Shown in pieces: positions 8,300 to 15,540 of a stretch of DNA of 31,640 bases. The position numbers and the translations under genes are program-made. Position 1 is the first letter of the stretch. Each line of letters starts with the position of its first letter. Under the pieces are notes generated by a model. The model saw only the letters and a list, made by a program, of their open reading frames with translations, was not told the origin of the DNA and did no database searches. The stretch comes from Candidatus Aminicenantota bacterium (GTDB taxonomy: Bacteria > Acidobacteriota > Aminicenantia > Aminicenantales > Aminicenantaceae). The DNA lies in NCBI GenBank assembly GCA_016926925.1, contig JAFGNQ010000088.1:1-31640 (forward strand). The letters are read 5' to 3'.

Positions 8300-8511
8300 T
8301 GTCGTTCCATACAGCTGGAGATTTTAGACGTATTTGTACCGCTTTTCAATTCCCGAAGGAAAATTGTCGCTATTTTTTCCGAAAAAATGACTTCCGGCAA
8401 TCTGCGGCTTTTGATGTCGAAGACCATTCCGCCTGCCCTGTGCGGTTCAAACGGACTGAGACGTGTGCGTTTTTCCGACCCAATAGCTTTATAACGGAAA
8501 CAGAAATGCAT
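8296..8511 (-). CDS. Possible small protein upstream of the nucleotidyltransferase
   Basis: A 71-codon frame whose TGA overlaps the ATG of the nucleotidyltransferase, a typical coupling arrangement. An internal ATG at 8427 (MVFDIKSRR) has a closer purine-rich site (GGCGG) and would give 43 residues. The translation is basic and shows no family I recognise. The first ATG has no good ribosome binding site. It may equally be untranslated leader. Confidence 0.22.
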   Translation of the reverse strand: MHFCFRYKAIGSEKRTRLSPFEPHRAGGMVFDIKSRRLPEVIFSEKIATIFLRELKSGTNTSKISSCMERQ

Positions 8512-8679
8512 ATGCCGAAAAACAAGGCCTTGAAGATGTGAATGAGAATCTGTAAATTATGTAAGTCGAAGGTGTGCAAAGCAAACATATGTTGAGATGT
8601 ATCAAAGCCTGGAATCCTTGGATGCCCCTGGGGTGGGCTCCTGTATCCGGGCAGGCGATTCCCCTTTATTTGGTGCCGC
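8300..8679. other. Divergent intergenic region, nucleotidyltransferase-birA
   Basis: About 380 bases without a firm gene. It contains the small minus-strand frame listed separately, an A/T inverted repeat TTTTTTC/GAAAAAA (8373-8387, one-base centre), and a moderate plus-strand promoter candidate TTGAAG-17-TAAATT (8530-8558) that could serve birA. In minus orientation, TTGCTT-17-CATAAT is a weak candidate. No RNA gene or riboswitch is recognisable. Confidence 0.4.
8530..8558 (+). promoter_or_regulatory. Candidate promoter for birA
   Basis: TTGAAG and TAAATT are 17 bases apart (4/6 each), about 120 bases before the birA start. It is the best plus-strand candidate in this gap but is not strong. 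Confidence 0.27.
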
Positions 8680-9615
8680 ATGTTGGTTTTTACGGATAAC
8701 GTTGCCTGTGCCGAGTCCTTTATCAAATCTAATGAGAATTGGCGTCCTGCCGAATTCTCCGATTGTGAAAAAGGGGTACGTGAGACCGCCGGCGGGATTT
8801 TCGCGGATCTGCCGGTATTCCGAAGTACTTGCGAAACGATCAAGCACTGGCAGTATATTTTCATTAGAAAAGAAGCTCCCTCCTCGCATTTTGATTTGAT
8901 CATCGACATGTGTCGGAAAAAAAGTGTGATCCCGGATGGGATCGTTTGTCTTGCAGGAGCCGGGCTCAATTTTCATGGCCAGAGGAAGAGGCCTTGGGCG
9001 GCCTTGGAGGGGAACATCCATCTGACTGCCTCTTTGTCTCCTCAAAAAGAGATTGCCGGCTTTGGTGTCGGCTTTCCGATCTTGGCCGCCGTTTCTCTTG
9101 TTGAAACCATCGATTCTGTCGAGGGACTTAGGCAGAGGCCCGAAATAAAATGGGTAAACGACATCCTCATCGGGGGATCCAAGGTTGCAGGATTCCTGGC
9201 TCACACGATCAGTATGGAGAGGACGGTGGTATCCGTCGTATTGGGTATCGGCTTGAATGTGAACGCAACGCCTGATCTGACCGCTGATCCGTATGTGCCC
9301 GGAGCGGCATCCCTGCGTGATTTCCACAGTGAGTCTTCTGCAATCGATCGAAAAGGGCTTTTCTCTCTGCTGCTCGATCGGCTGAGCAAAAATTATGGAT
9401 TTCTCCTGACCGGGGATTACTTTAGACTTCTCACACTCTACCGGAAGCGGTCAATGGTGATCGGTCGCCGTGTTCGTATTATGACCGATCCCGAGGAAGG
9501 AGACAGTACGGAAATAGCTTCCGGCAGGGTTCTCGAGATCGGAGAGAACCTGGAACTTTTGCTTGAGGGGCATGGAGAACCCATCACAAAAGGAAGATTG
9601 ATCTTGGTTGATTAG
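8680..9615 (+). CDS. birA: Biotin protein ligase-like protein (BPL/LPL family), divergent
   Basis: A cytoplasmic enzyme expected to attach biotin, via biotinyl-AMP, to the lysine of the decarboxylase encoded downstream. The 311 residues contain SS at 68-69 (the ST of E. coli BirA), the conserved KWVND (157-161, with the biotin-site lysine), GIGLNVN and a C-terminal BPL_C-like domain (GRVLEIGENLELLL). There is no DNA-binding wHTH, so it should not be a repressor. The biotin loop is odd: counting back from W106, the GRGRxGR consensus reads FHGQRKR, so the counterparts of R116 and R118 are His and Gln, and Q112 is Gly. The first 55 residues are unassigned. The ATG has no strong ribosome site; no alternative start exists before the upstream stop near 8590. 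Confidence 0.78.
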   Translation: MLVFTDNVACAESFIKSNENWRPAEFSDCEKGVRETAGGIFADLPVFRSTCETIKHWQYIFIRKEAPSSHFDLIIDMCRKKSVIPDGIVCLAGAGLNFHGQRKRPWAALEGNIHLTASLSPQKEIAGFGVGFPILAAVSLVETIDSVEGLRQRPEIKWVNDILIGGSKVAGFLAHTISMERTVVSVVLGIGLNVNATPDLTADPYVPGAASLRDFHSESSAIDRKGLFSLLLDRLSKNYGFLLTGDYFRLLTLYRKRSMVIGRRVRIMTDPEEGDSTEIASGRVLEIGENLELLLEGHGEPITKGRLILVD

Positions 9616-9621
9616 TCTGTC

Positions 9622-9650
9622 TTGACAGGCATGGTCCTGCATTCTATACT
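9622..9650 (+). promoter_or_regulatory. Near-consensus sigma70 promoter for oadGAB
   Basis: TTGACA and TATACT with a 17-base spacer, 6/6 and 5/6 matches. It begins seven bases after the birA stop codon. The expected transcript start near 9657 leaves a leader of about 20 bases that carries AGGAGG (9663-9668) before oadG. Confidence 0.82.
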
Positions 9651-9676
9651 ACCTACCCAAATAGGAGGATTGGTAT

Positions 9677-9889
9677 ATGCAATCCGTTGAACTGATCTTC
9701 ATTTGTGCCGTGGCCTTTTTTATGGTCTTCGTGATTCTGGCTTTGCTGGCTTTGACAATGCGGGTCATTATGTTTGTCTTCCCAGAAAAGATACCGAAGA
9801 CAGATGCGGCCGTGATCGCCGCCATTACCGCTGCCGTCCGAACGGTTCTTCCCGGAACACAAATCACCGGTATCGAGGAGGGGAAATGA
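9677..9889 (+). CDS. oadG: Oxaloacetate decarboxylase gamma subunit (OadG-like)
   Basis: A 70-residue protein with one membrane helix (about residues 5-35) and a short soluble tail (VIAAITAAVRTVLPG), the form of gamma subunits of Na+-pumping decarboxylases. In the complex it anchors the alpha subunit to the membrane beta subunit. It has a strong AGGAGG eight bases upstream of the ATG, and its TGA overlaps the oadA start (ATGA), indicating translational coupling. Gamma subunits are poorly conserved, so identification rests on size, topology and position. Confidence 0.85.
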   Translation: MQSVELIFICAVAFFMVFVILALLALTMRVIMFVFPEKIPKTDAAVIAAITAAVRTVLPGTQITGIEEGK

Positions 9890-11718
9890 TATTCACGGAG
9901 AAAAAGAAAACGATTCGCGTCATGTTTATGCCTTTCCGTGACGGACTGCAGAGCTCCTTCGGTGGGAAGGTCCTTCTTAAAGACATCCTCCCGGCCATGA
10001 AAGCATCCGCAGAAGCAGGCATCCGTCATTTCGAATTCGGAGGAGGCGCCCGATTTCAAGCGCCCCTTTTCTATTTGGGAGAGGATCCTTTCGACGATAT
10101 GGCGGCTATGCGAAAAACCGTTGGACCCGATGTGGACCTCCAGATTGTAACCCGCTCTGTAAGCGGCGTCACCCTGACAACCCAGTCGCTGGAAGGACTA
10201 AAGCTTCAAGCCAAGTTGATGAAAGAGAGCGGAACAACTTGGGACAGGAACTTCGATTATATGAATGATGTGCGGAACCTCCTCAACACTGGACAGCCGA
10301 TCATCCAGGCCGGAATGCATCACCAGGTATGCATCGCACTGATGGGGCTGCCGTTCCATTCCGATAAAGTGCATACGGCGGACTTTTACATCGATATCGG
10401 AAAACGCCTTCTCGACAGCGATCTTGCTATCGACAGCATCTGTCTCAAGGATGCCAGCGGAACCACGGACCCGAAGACGATCTACGATACGGTCGTCGGT
10501 TTGAGGAAGATCATGCCGCCCGAAATGCTTCTGTGGCAGCATACACATGACACGGCCAGCATGGCAGTAGCCTGCTACATGGCCGGTATCGCGGGGGGTG
10601 TCGACGGTATCGATCTTTCGGTCAGGCCGATGGCGAGCGGCACTGTACAGCCGGACGTGCGGTCTATGGCCCATGCTTTAAAAGGCACTGGCTTTTCTCT
10701 GGATATCAATCCGGCCAAGATGAATGATATTGAAAACTTGCTGGACGAGCTGATGAAGGACTACGCCTTCAACCCGACTAGCACTACTCCCGATGCCAGG
10801 GTTCTTGGTTTCCCGATGCCGGGAGGGGCCATCGGCCCCAACTTTCACATGATGGTCAAGGCGGGGATTCGGGACAAATACAGTCAGGTCCTGGCTGAGT
10901 TCCCGGTGGTCGTTGAAGCCGGAGGTGCCTGGACGAGCGTGACTCCGGGGAGCCAGCAGTACTGGCATCAGGCTTTCAATAACGTGCTCTACGGACGCTG
11001 GAAAGAGATCGATGCCGGCTACGGAAGGGCTGTTCTTGGGTATTTCGGCAGAACCCCAATGCCGCCCGATCCCGATGTCGTGAAGCTGGCTTCCGAGCAG
11101 TTGAATCTGCCCGTTTTCGATGGAGACCCCCTGGAAGCAGCCCCAAAAAACATTGAGCCTGCCAAAAAGGCCTTGGAAGAAAGAAGTCTCCCTGTATCTG
11201 ACAAAAATATCTTCTTGGTATTGGCTTCCATGGTTCCTGGAAAAAAAGTGGAACAGAACGAGGGCATCCGTCTTCTCACCGGAAATGCGAAAATCGATAT
11301 CCCTCTGAAGGAGAAGGAAGAAGCAAAAGAGAGGCCGTCTCCTGTAACCGCCATAACGGGACCCGTTACCACCAAATGCACAGTGACGGAAAACGATACA
11401 ACTCGAGTGTTCACGGTTACCGTGGAATCGATCTCATCTTCGGGGATATCAGCCCCTTTGTCGGAAGTCCCGGTATCCCGACCTGTTGCTCCTCAGGTAG
11501 GAACTCCTATCCATTCCACATTTGCCGGATCGGTCGAAGTGGCCGATATTCTTGTCAACGTCGGAGATAAGGTTACCAAAGGAAAAATCGTGGCCAAAGT
11601 CGAAGCCATGAAGGCCCAGCACGACATTGTCTCACCCTGTGACGGCAAGATTTCGGCAATCCTAGTCAAAATCGGGGACGAAGTGGATCAGACCAAGCCT
11701 CTGATGATGGTTTCTTGA
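9886..11718 (+). CDS. oadA: Oxaloacetate decarboxylase alpha subunit (carboxyltransferase plus biotin carrier)
   Basis: A soluble 610-residue subunit that moves the carboxyl group of a 2-oxo acid (oxaloacetate expected) to its own biotin. The carboxyltransferase barrel keeps R18-D19 and Q22 (FRDGLQS), R90, the carboxylated lysine K188 (CLKDASG), metal ligands H219 and H221 (HTHD) and T253, the residues that bind metal and pyruvate in pyruvate carboxylase. The usual RDAHQS and GYRHY sequences are changed, so it is a divergent branch. A Pro/Ser/Thr-rich linker precedes the biotinyl domain (about 535-610). Biotin lysine K576 lies in EAMKAQ, with Ala where Met is usual, 34 residues from the end as in the family. 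Start chosen at 9886 (GAGGAGGGG upstream, overlaps oadG). Confidence 0.9.
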   Translation: MIFTEKKKTIRVMFMPFRDGLQSSFGGKVLLKDILPAMKASAEAGIRHFEFGGGARFQAPLFYLGEDPFDDMAAMRKTVGPDVDLQIVTRSVSGVTLTTQSLEGLKLQAKLMKESGTTWDRNFDYMNDVRNLLNTGQPIIQAGMHHQVCIALMGLPFHSDKVHTADFYIDIGKRLLDSDLAIDSICLKDASGTTDPKTIYDTVVGLRKIMPPEMLLWQHTHDTASMAVACYMAGIAGGVDGIDLSVRPMASGTVQPDVRSMAHALKGTGFSLDINPAKMNDIENLLDELMKDYAFNPTSTTPDARVLGFPMPGGAIGPNFHMMVKAGIRDKYSQVLAEFPVVVEAGGAWTSVTPGSQQYWHQAFNNVLYGRWKEIDAGYGRAVLGYFGRTPMPPDPDVVKLASEQLNLPVFDGDPLEAAPKNIEPAKKALEERSLPVSDKNIFLVLASMVPGKKVEQNEGIRLLTGNAKIDIPLKEKEEAKERPSPVTAITGPVTTKCTVTENDTTRVFTVTVESISSSGISAPLSEVPVSRPVAPQVGTPIHSTFAGSVEVADILVNVGDKVTKGKIVAKVEAMKAQHDIVSPCDGKISAILVKIGDEVDQTKPLMMVS

Positions 11719-11729
11719 AGGTTTTCCCC

Positions 11730-12857
11730 ATGGAAACAGCATTGAAACTTCTACAATCTTCCGGTTTTGCCAACCTCTCCTGGGGAAACTGGGTCATGTT
11801 TTTGGTTGGGGGCATCCTGATCTACCTGGCTATCGTGAAAAAGTATGAGCCGCTGCTGCTGATCCCGATCGGATTCGGGACTTTGCTCGCCAACCTTCCC
11901 CTGGCACAGATGGGATCTTACGGTGATGGAATTATCGCCCTCATCTATAATCAAGGGATCAAGACGGAACTGCTTCCTCCGATTATATTTCTTGGAGTCG
12001 GAGTTTTGACGGATTTCCGGCCGCTGCTGGGGCGACCCTTGACGTTTCTGCTCGGTGCAGCAGCTCAATTGGGTATTTTCACGGCAGCCCTTGGAGCGGC
12101 CTACCTTTTGGGATTCGATTTTAAGGAAGCCGCATCGATCGGCATCATCGGCGGGGCGGACGGGCCCACATCCATCTTTTTGGCGAGCCAGCTGGCTCCG
12201 CATCTTTTGGGACCAATTGCAGTGGCCGCCTACAGCTACATGTCGCTTGTGCCCATCATCCAGCCGCCCATCCTCCGGGTGCTTACAACCCGGAAAGAGA
12301 GGGAGATCGACATGCCCCAGGCGATTCCCGTTTCCCGAACAGCCGTAATTCTGTTTCCGATCGTTACTGGAGTTTTAGCCTCTCTGGCCATTCCATCAAG
12401 TGCGCCCCTTATCGGTATGTTGATGTTCGGGAACTTGCTTCGGGAATGTGGTGTGACCGAGCGTTTGCGCAAGACCGCCGGCGGAGCCTTGATCGATATC
12501 GTTACGATTTTTCTCGGTATCGCAGTCGGTGCGACGATGGAGGCGGGCCATTTCCTGAACGTGAGAACTCTTTATATCCTGGTCCTTGGAGCCATCGCCT
12601 TTTCTTTCTCAACGGCAGGGGGGATTCTGCTGGGTAAGATATTGAACCTTTTTCTGTCAGAAAAGAAGAAGATAAATCCCTGTATCGGAGCGGCAGGAGT
12701 TTCTGCAGTCCCCATGGCTGCGAGGGTGGTGCAGCAGTTCGTTTCGGAAAAGACGGGAGGCAGAGTCAATCCTCTCATGCCGGCCATGGGACCGAATGTG
12801 GCCGGTGTTATCGGCTCAGCCATTGCCGCGGGTGTTTTTTTGACCCTTTTAAAATAA
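11730..12857 (+). CDS. oadB: Oxaloacetate decarboxylase beta subunit (Na+-pumping)
   Basis: The membrane subunit that decarboxylates carboxybiotin and exports Na+. The 375 residues are almost all hydrophobic, in about nine to eleven segments, and contain the hallmark GGADGPTSIFLAS (about residues 144-156) around the Na+ site, plus a conserved glycine-rich end. OadB, MmdB and GcdB are very alike, so the substrate is set by the alpha subunit. The ATG at 11730 has GAAGG about nine bases upstream, better than a TTG at 11715 that would overlap oadA. It is the last gene of oadGAB. Confidence 0.93.
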   Translation: METALKLLQSSGFANLSWGNWVMFLVGGILIYLAIVKKYEPLLLIPIGFGTLLANLPLAQMGSYGDGIIALIYNQGIKTELLPPIIFLGVGVLTDFRPLLGRPLTFLLGAAAQLGIFTAALGAAYLLGFDFKEAASIGIIGGADGPTSIFLASQLAPHLLGPIAVAAYSYMSLVPIIQPPILRVLTTRKEREIDMPQAIPVSRTAVILFPIVTGVLASLAIPSSAPLIGMLMFGNLLRECGVTERLRKTAGGALIDIVTIFLGIAVGATMEAGHFLNVRTLYILVLGAIAFSFSTAGGILLGKILNLFLSEKKKINPCIGAAGVSAVPMAARVVQQFVSEKTGGRVNPLMPAMGPNVAGVIGSAIAAGVFLTLLK

Positions 12858-12903
12858 CCGGAAATTCTCCTTTTGGGTCTGTTTTTCAACTCCACCAAGA
12901 TGC

Positions 12904-12920
12904 TATCAATTATATTGATA
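12904..12920. repeat. Perfect short inverted repeat
   Basis: TATCAAT and ATTGATA around three bases, 47 bases after oadB. The AT-rich symmetric form suits a protein-binding site rather than a terminator stem. Confidence 0.4.
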
Positions 12921-12963
12921 TCCGCCGAGCGGCTGCTGGTGAACTTTTTTTCTCTATTATGGA

Positions 12964-12992
12964 TTGAAGTTGATTGAGAGACGTACTAGAAT
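12964..12992 (+). promoter_or_regulatory. Candidate promoter for maeB
   Basis: TTGAAG and TAGAAT with a 17-base spacer (4/6 and 5/6). If used, it gives a leader of about 280 bases before maeB, long enough for regulation in the RNA. Confidence 0.45.
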
Positions 12993-13281
12993 AACAGTCA
13001 ATCTGGACTATTTATAAAAAATGTCGATACTTATTGTTAACACCGCGATATCAGAGCGTTTCTTATTTTTTCGTGGAATCAATCCGTCAGTTCCATTCTC
13101 AATGTACATTTTATTTCTAATCGATATTTTTAACCTTACAGGCGAGCCGATCTTACCGTATCGGTTCTGTCGCAGCCCATTCGCAGTAGTTCACTACAGC
13201 TTTATGGGCCGCTTCCTAGCCGCTACGCCGACCACGACAAGTGAATAGTCCGGGTCAATTCTGAAATGGGAGGAATTCATA

Positions 13282-15534
13282 ATGGCTGTAACAAAAGAAG
13301 AATCGTTAGAATATCATTCTAAAGGAAGACGAGGCAAGATAGAAGTCTGCTCAACGAAGCCCTGTCTTACTCAGAGAGACCTTTCCTTAGCCTATACTCC
13401 CGGAGTTGCCGAGCCCTGCCGCGAAATTGAAAGATCCCCTGAAGATGCCTATACCTATACGGCGAAGGGAAATCTGGTGGCCGTGGTTTCCAACGGTACG
13501 GCTGTGCTCGGTTTGGGGAATATCGGAGCCTTAGCCGGCAAGCCCGTCATGGAGGGGAAAGGCGTGCTCTTTAAAAGATTCGCCGACATCGACGTTTTCG
13601 ATATTGAAGTCGATTCCGAGGATCCCGATGAAGTGATCAAAGTCGTGAAACTAATGGAGCCGACTTTCGGCGGCATCAACCTGGAAGATATCAAAGCCCC
13701 CGAATGTTTCAAAATCGAGGAGACTCTTATAAAGGAACTGAACATTCCCGTATTCCATGATGACCAGCATGGAACAGCCATCATTTCCGGCGCCGGACTT
13801 CTCAATGCCATCGAGCTTCAGAATAAACGGATCGAAAAGGTCAGAGTCGTGATCAACGGTGCCGGAGCTTCCGGGATCGCGGTTGCCAATCTTTATGTTG
13901 AATTGGGCGTGAAACCTGAAAACATCATCATGTGCGATTCCAGAGGAGTGATTTACAAGGGAAGAGAAAAAGGGATGAATCCTTATAAGGAAAAATATGC
14001 ACAGGAAACCAAATTAAGAACTCTTGCCGAAGCGATGAAGGGAGCGGATGTTTTCATGGGTGTTTCCGTTGCGGATGTCGTGAGCAAAGATATGATTGCC
14101 TCTATGAATGAACGGCCCATAGCCTTTGCCATGGCTAATCCCGATCCTGAAATAAAATACGAAGATGCGATCAGTGTGCGAAAAGACCTGATCATGGCCA
14201 CCGGCCGCTCGGATTATCCCAACCAGGTCAATAATGTGCTGGGATTTCCTTTCATATTCAGGGGAGCTCTCGATGTGAGAGCAACTACCATCAACATGGA
14301 AATGAAAATCGCGGCTTCCCATGCGCTGGCTGATTTGGCCCGGGAAGACGTTCCTGATTCGGTGATTCAAGCCTACGGCAATCAAAAATTAAAGTTCGGT
14401 CCGGATTACATCATTCCCAAGCCTTTCGACCCTCGAGTGCTCATCTGGGAGGCCTCGGCAGTGGCCCGAACGGCAATCGAGACCGGAGTCGCTCGAAAGC
14501 AGATCGACATCGAAGACTATAAGCAAAAATTGGAAGCCCGTTTGGGGAAGCAAAAAGAAGTGATGCGGATTTTCCTCAACAAGGCAAAAGCCCAGCCCAA
14601 AAAGATCGTCTTCCCTGAGGGAACCGAGGAAAAAATACTTCGTGCCTGCCAGATCATCATCGACGAAGGCATTGCAAGTCCCATCCTTTTGGGAAATAAA
14701 AAAGCGATTGTCCAGAAAGTGGAAGAACTCAGTCTCAATATTCTCGATAACACGGAGATTGTAGAGCCGGGAAAATATCCTAGATTCGATGAATACGTGG
14801 ATGAATTTTACAGGATGCGACAGAGAAAGGGTGTGACCAGGGTGGAGGCGAGGAAAATCTTGAGAAGTCCGATTTACTTCGGCTCTTTGATGGTGAAATT
14901 GGGAGATGCCGATTGCCTGGTTTCGGGGCTGAATATGCACTACCCGGATACGATTCGACCGGCCTTGCAGGTTGTTAAGATAAAACCCGAATTGAAAATG
15001 GTTTCCGGGCTGTACATGATGATCTTCAAAGAGGATATTATGTTTTTTGCCGATGCTACCGTCAACATCGAACCCGATGCGGATGGATTGGCCGAGATTG
15101 CCATCGATACCGCGGAGACGGTGCGTCGATTCGGCGAGGAGCCGAGAGTGGCCATGCTCTCCTTTTCCAATTTCGGCAGCACCCGGCATCCCCTGGCCGA
15201 TAAAGTCAGGAAAGCCGTGGAAATCGTCAAGAGGAAGATGCCCGATTTGGAAATTGACGGGGAGATGCAGGCCGACACGGCTGTCGTTCCCGAGATAATG
15301 AACTCGACCTACCCCTTCAGTAAATTGAAGGAGAAAGCGAATGTGCTGATCTTCCCCGATTTGCAATCGGCCAATATCGCCTACAAACTCATGGAAAGAC
15401 TGGGTGGCGCAAAGGCCGTCGGTCCCATTCTCATGGGAATGAACAAGCCGGTTCATGTGCTGCAGAGAGGAGCTTCGGTCGACGATATCGTCAATCTGGC
15501 CGCAATCGCCGTGGTCGACGCTCAAAATCTCTGA
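13282..15534 (+). CDS. maeB: NAD(P)-dependent malic enzyme with C-terminal phosphotransacetylase domain
   Basis: Converts malate to pyruvate and CO2. The 750 residues match the long MaeB type. The malic domain has the catalytic tyrosine in SLAYTPGVA (about residue 37), the lysine in GKPVMEGKG (about 92) and the metal site HDDQHGTA (about 158-165); the Rossmann loop is NGAGASG. From about residue 436 a phosphate acetyltransferase domain begins (KKIVFPEG) and runs to the end ([13 protein letters not shown]). In known MaeB proteins this domain does not act as an enzyme but senses acetyl-CoA. The ATG has GGGAGG upstream. Its position after oadGAB suggests one C4-acid module. Cofactor preference (NAD or NADP) is not decided here. 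Confidence 0.95.
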   Translation: MAVTKEESLEYHSKGRRGKIEVCSTKPCLTQRDLSLAYTPGVAEPCREIERSPEDAYTYTAKGNLVAVVSNGTAVLGLGNIGALAGKPVMEGKGVLFKRFADIDVFDIEVDSEDPDEVIKVVKLMEPTFGGINLEDIKAPECFKIEETLIKELNIPVFHDDQHGTAIISGAGLLNAIELQNKRIEKVRVVINGAGASGIAVANLYVELGVKPENIIMCDSRGVIYKGREKGMNPYKEKYAQETKLRTLAEAMKGADVFMGVSVADVVSKDMIASMNERPIAFAMANPDPEIKYEDAISVRKDLIMATGRSDYPNQVNNVLGFPFIFRGALDVRATTINMEMKIAASHALADLAREDVPDSVIQAYGNQKLKFGPDYIIPKPFDPRVLIWEASAVARTAIETGVARKQIDIEDYKQKLEARLGKQKEVMRIFLNKAKAQPKKIVFPEGTEEKILRACQIIIDEGIASPILLGNKKAIVQKVEELSLNILDNTEIVEPGKYPRFDEYVDEFYRMRQRKGVTRVEARKILRSPIYFGSLMVKLGDADCLVSGLNMHYPDTIRPALQVVKIKPELKMVSGLYMMIFKEDIMFFADATVNIEPDADGLAEIAIDTAETVRRFGEEPRVAMLSFSNFGSTRHPLADKVRKAVEIVKRKMPDLEIDGEMQADTAVVPEIMNSTYPFSKLKEKANVLIFPDLQSANIAYKLMERLGGAKAVGPILMGMNKPVHVLQRGASVDDIVNLAAIAVVDAQNL

Positions 15535-15540
15535 TGCCGA

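Larger units (their letters stand above)
12858..13281. other. Intergenic region oadB-maeB
   Basis: 424 bases without a convincing gene; a 75-codon frame at 13021-13248 shows no family features and no ribosome site. A perfect hairpin TATCAAT-TAT-ATTGATA (12904-12920) is followed by a GC-rich stretch and seven Ts near 12945, which together might end oadB transcripts. A promoter candidate lies at 12964-12992. The following 290 bases of leader before maeB contain short inverted repeats, for example CCGAT/ATCGG near 13150-13165, but no riboswitch that I recognise. Confidence 0.45.

Noticed and set aside
8597..8899. A 100-codon frame overlapping the start of birA, considered as a frameshifted N-terminal part
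   Set aside because: Its translation does not resemble a BPL or HTH domain, and the birA frame already contains the catalytic motifs without a break.
8370..9327. Minus-strand frames opposite birA
   Set aside because: They overlap birA fully and show no domain or start signal.
13021..13248. A 75-codon frame between oadB and maeB
   Set aside because: No ribosome site, AT-rich start and no recognisable sequence; it may be leader RNA.
14389..15525. A 378-codon minus-strand frame opposite the phosphotransacetylase part of maeB
   Set aside because: The sense frame is a clear family member; the antisense frame has no ribosome site or recognisable sequence.
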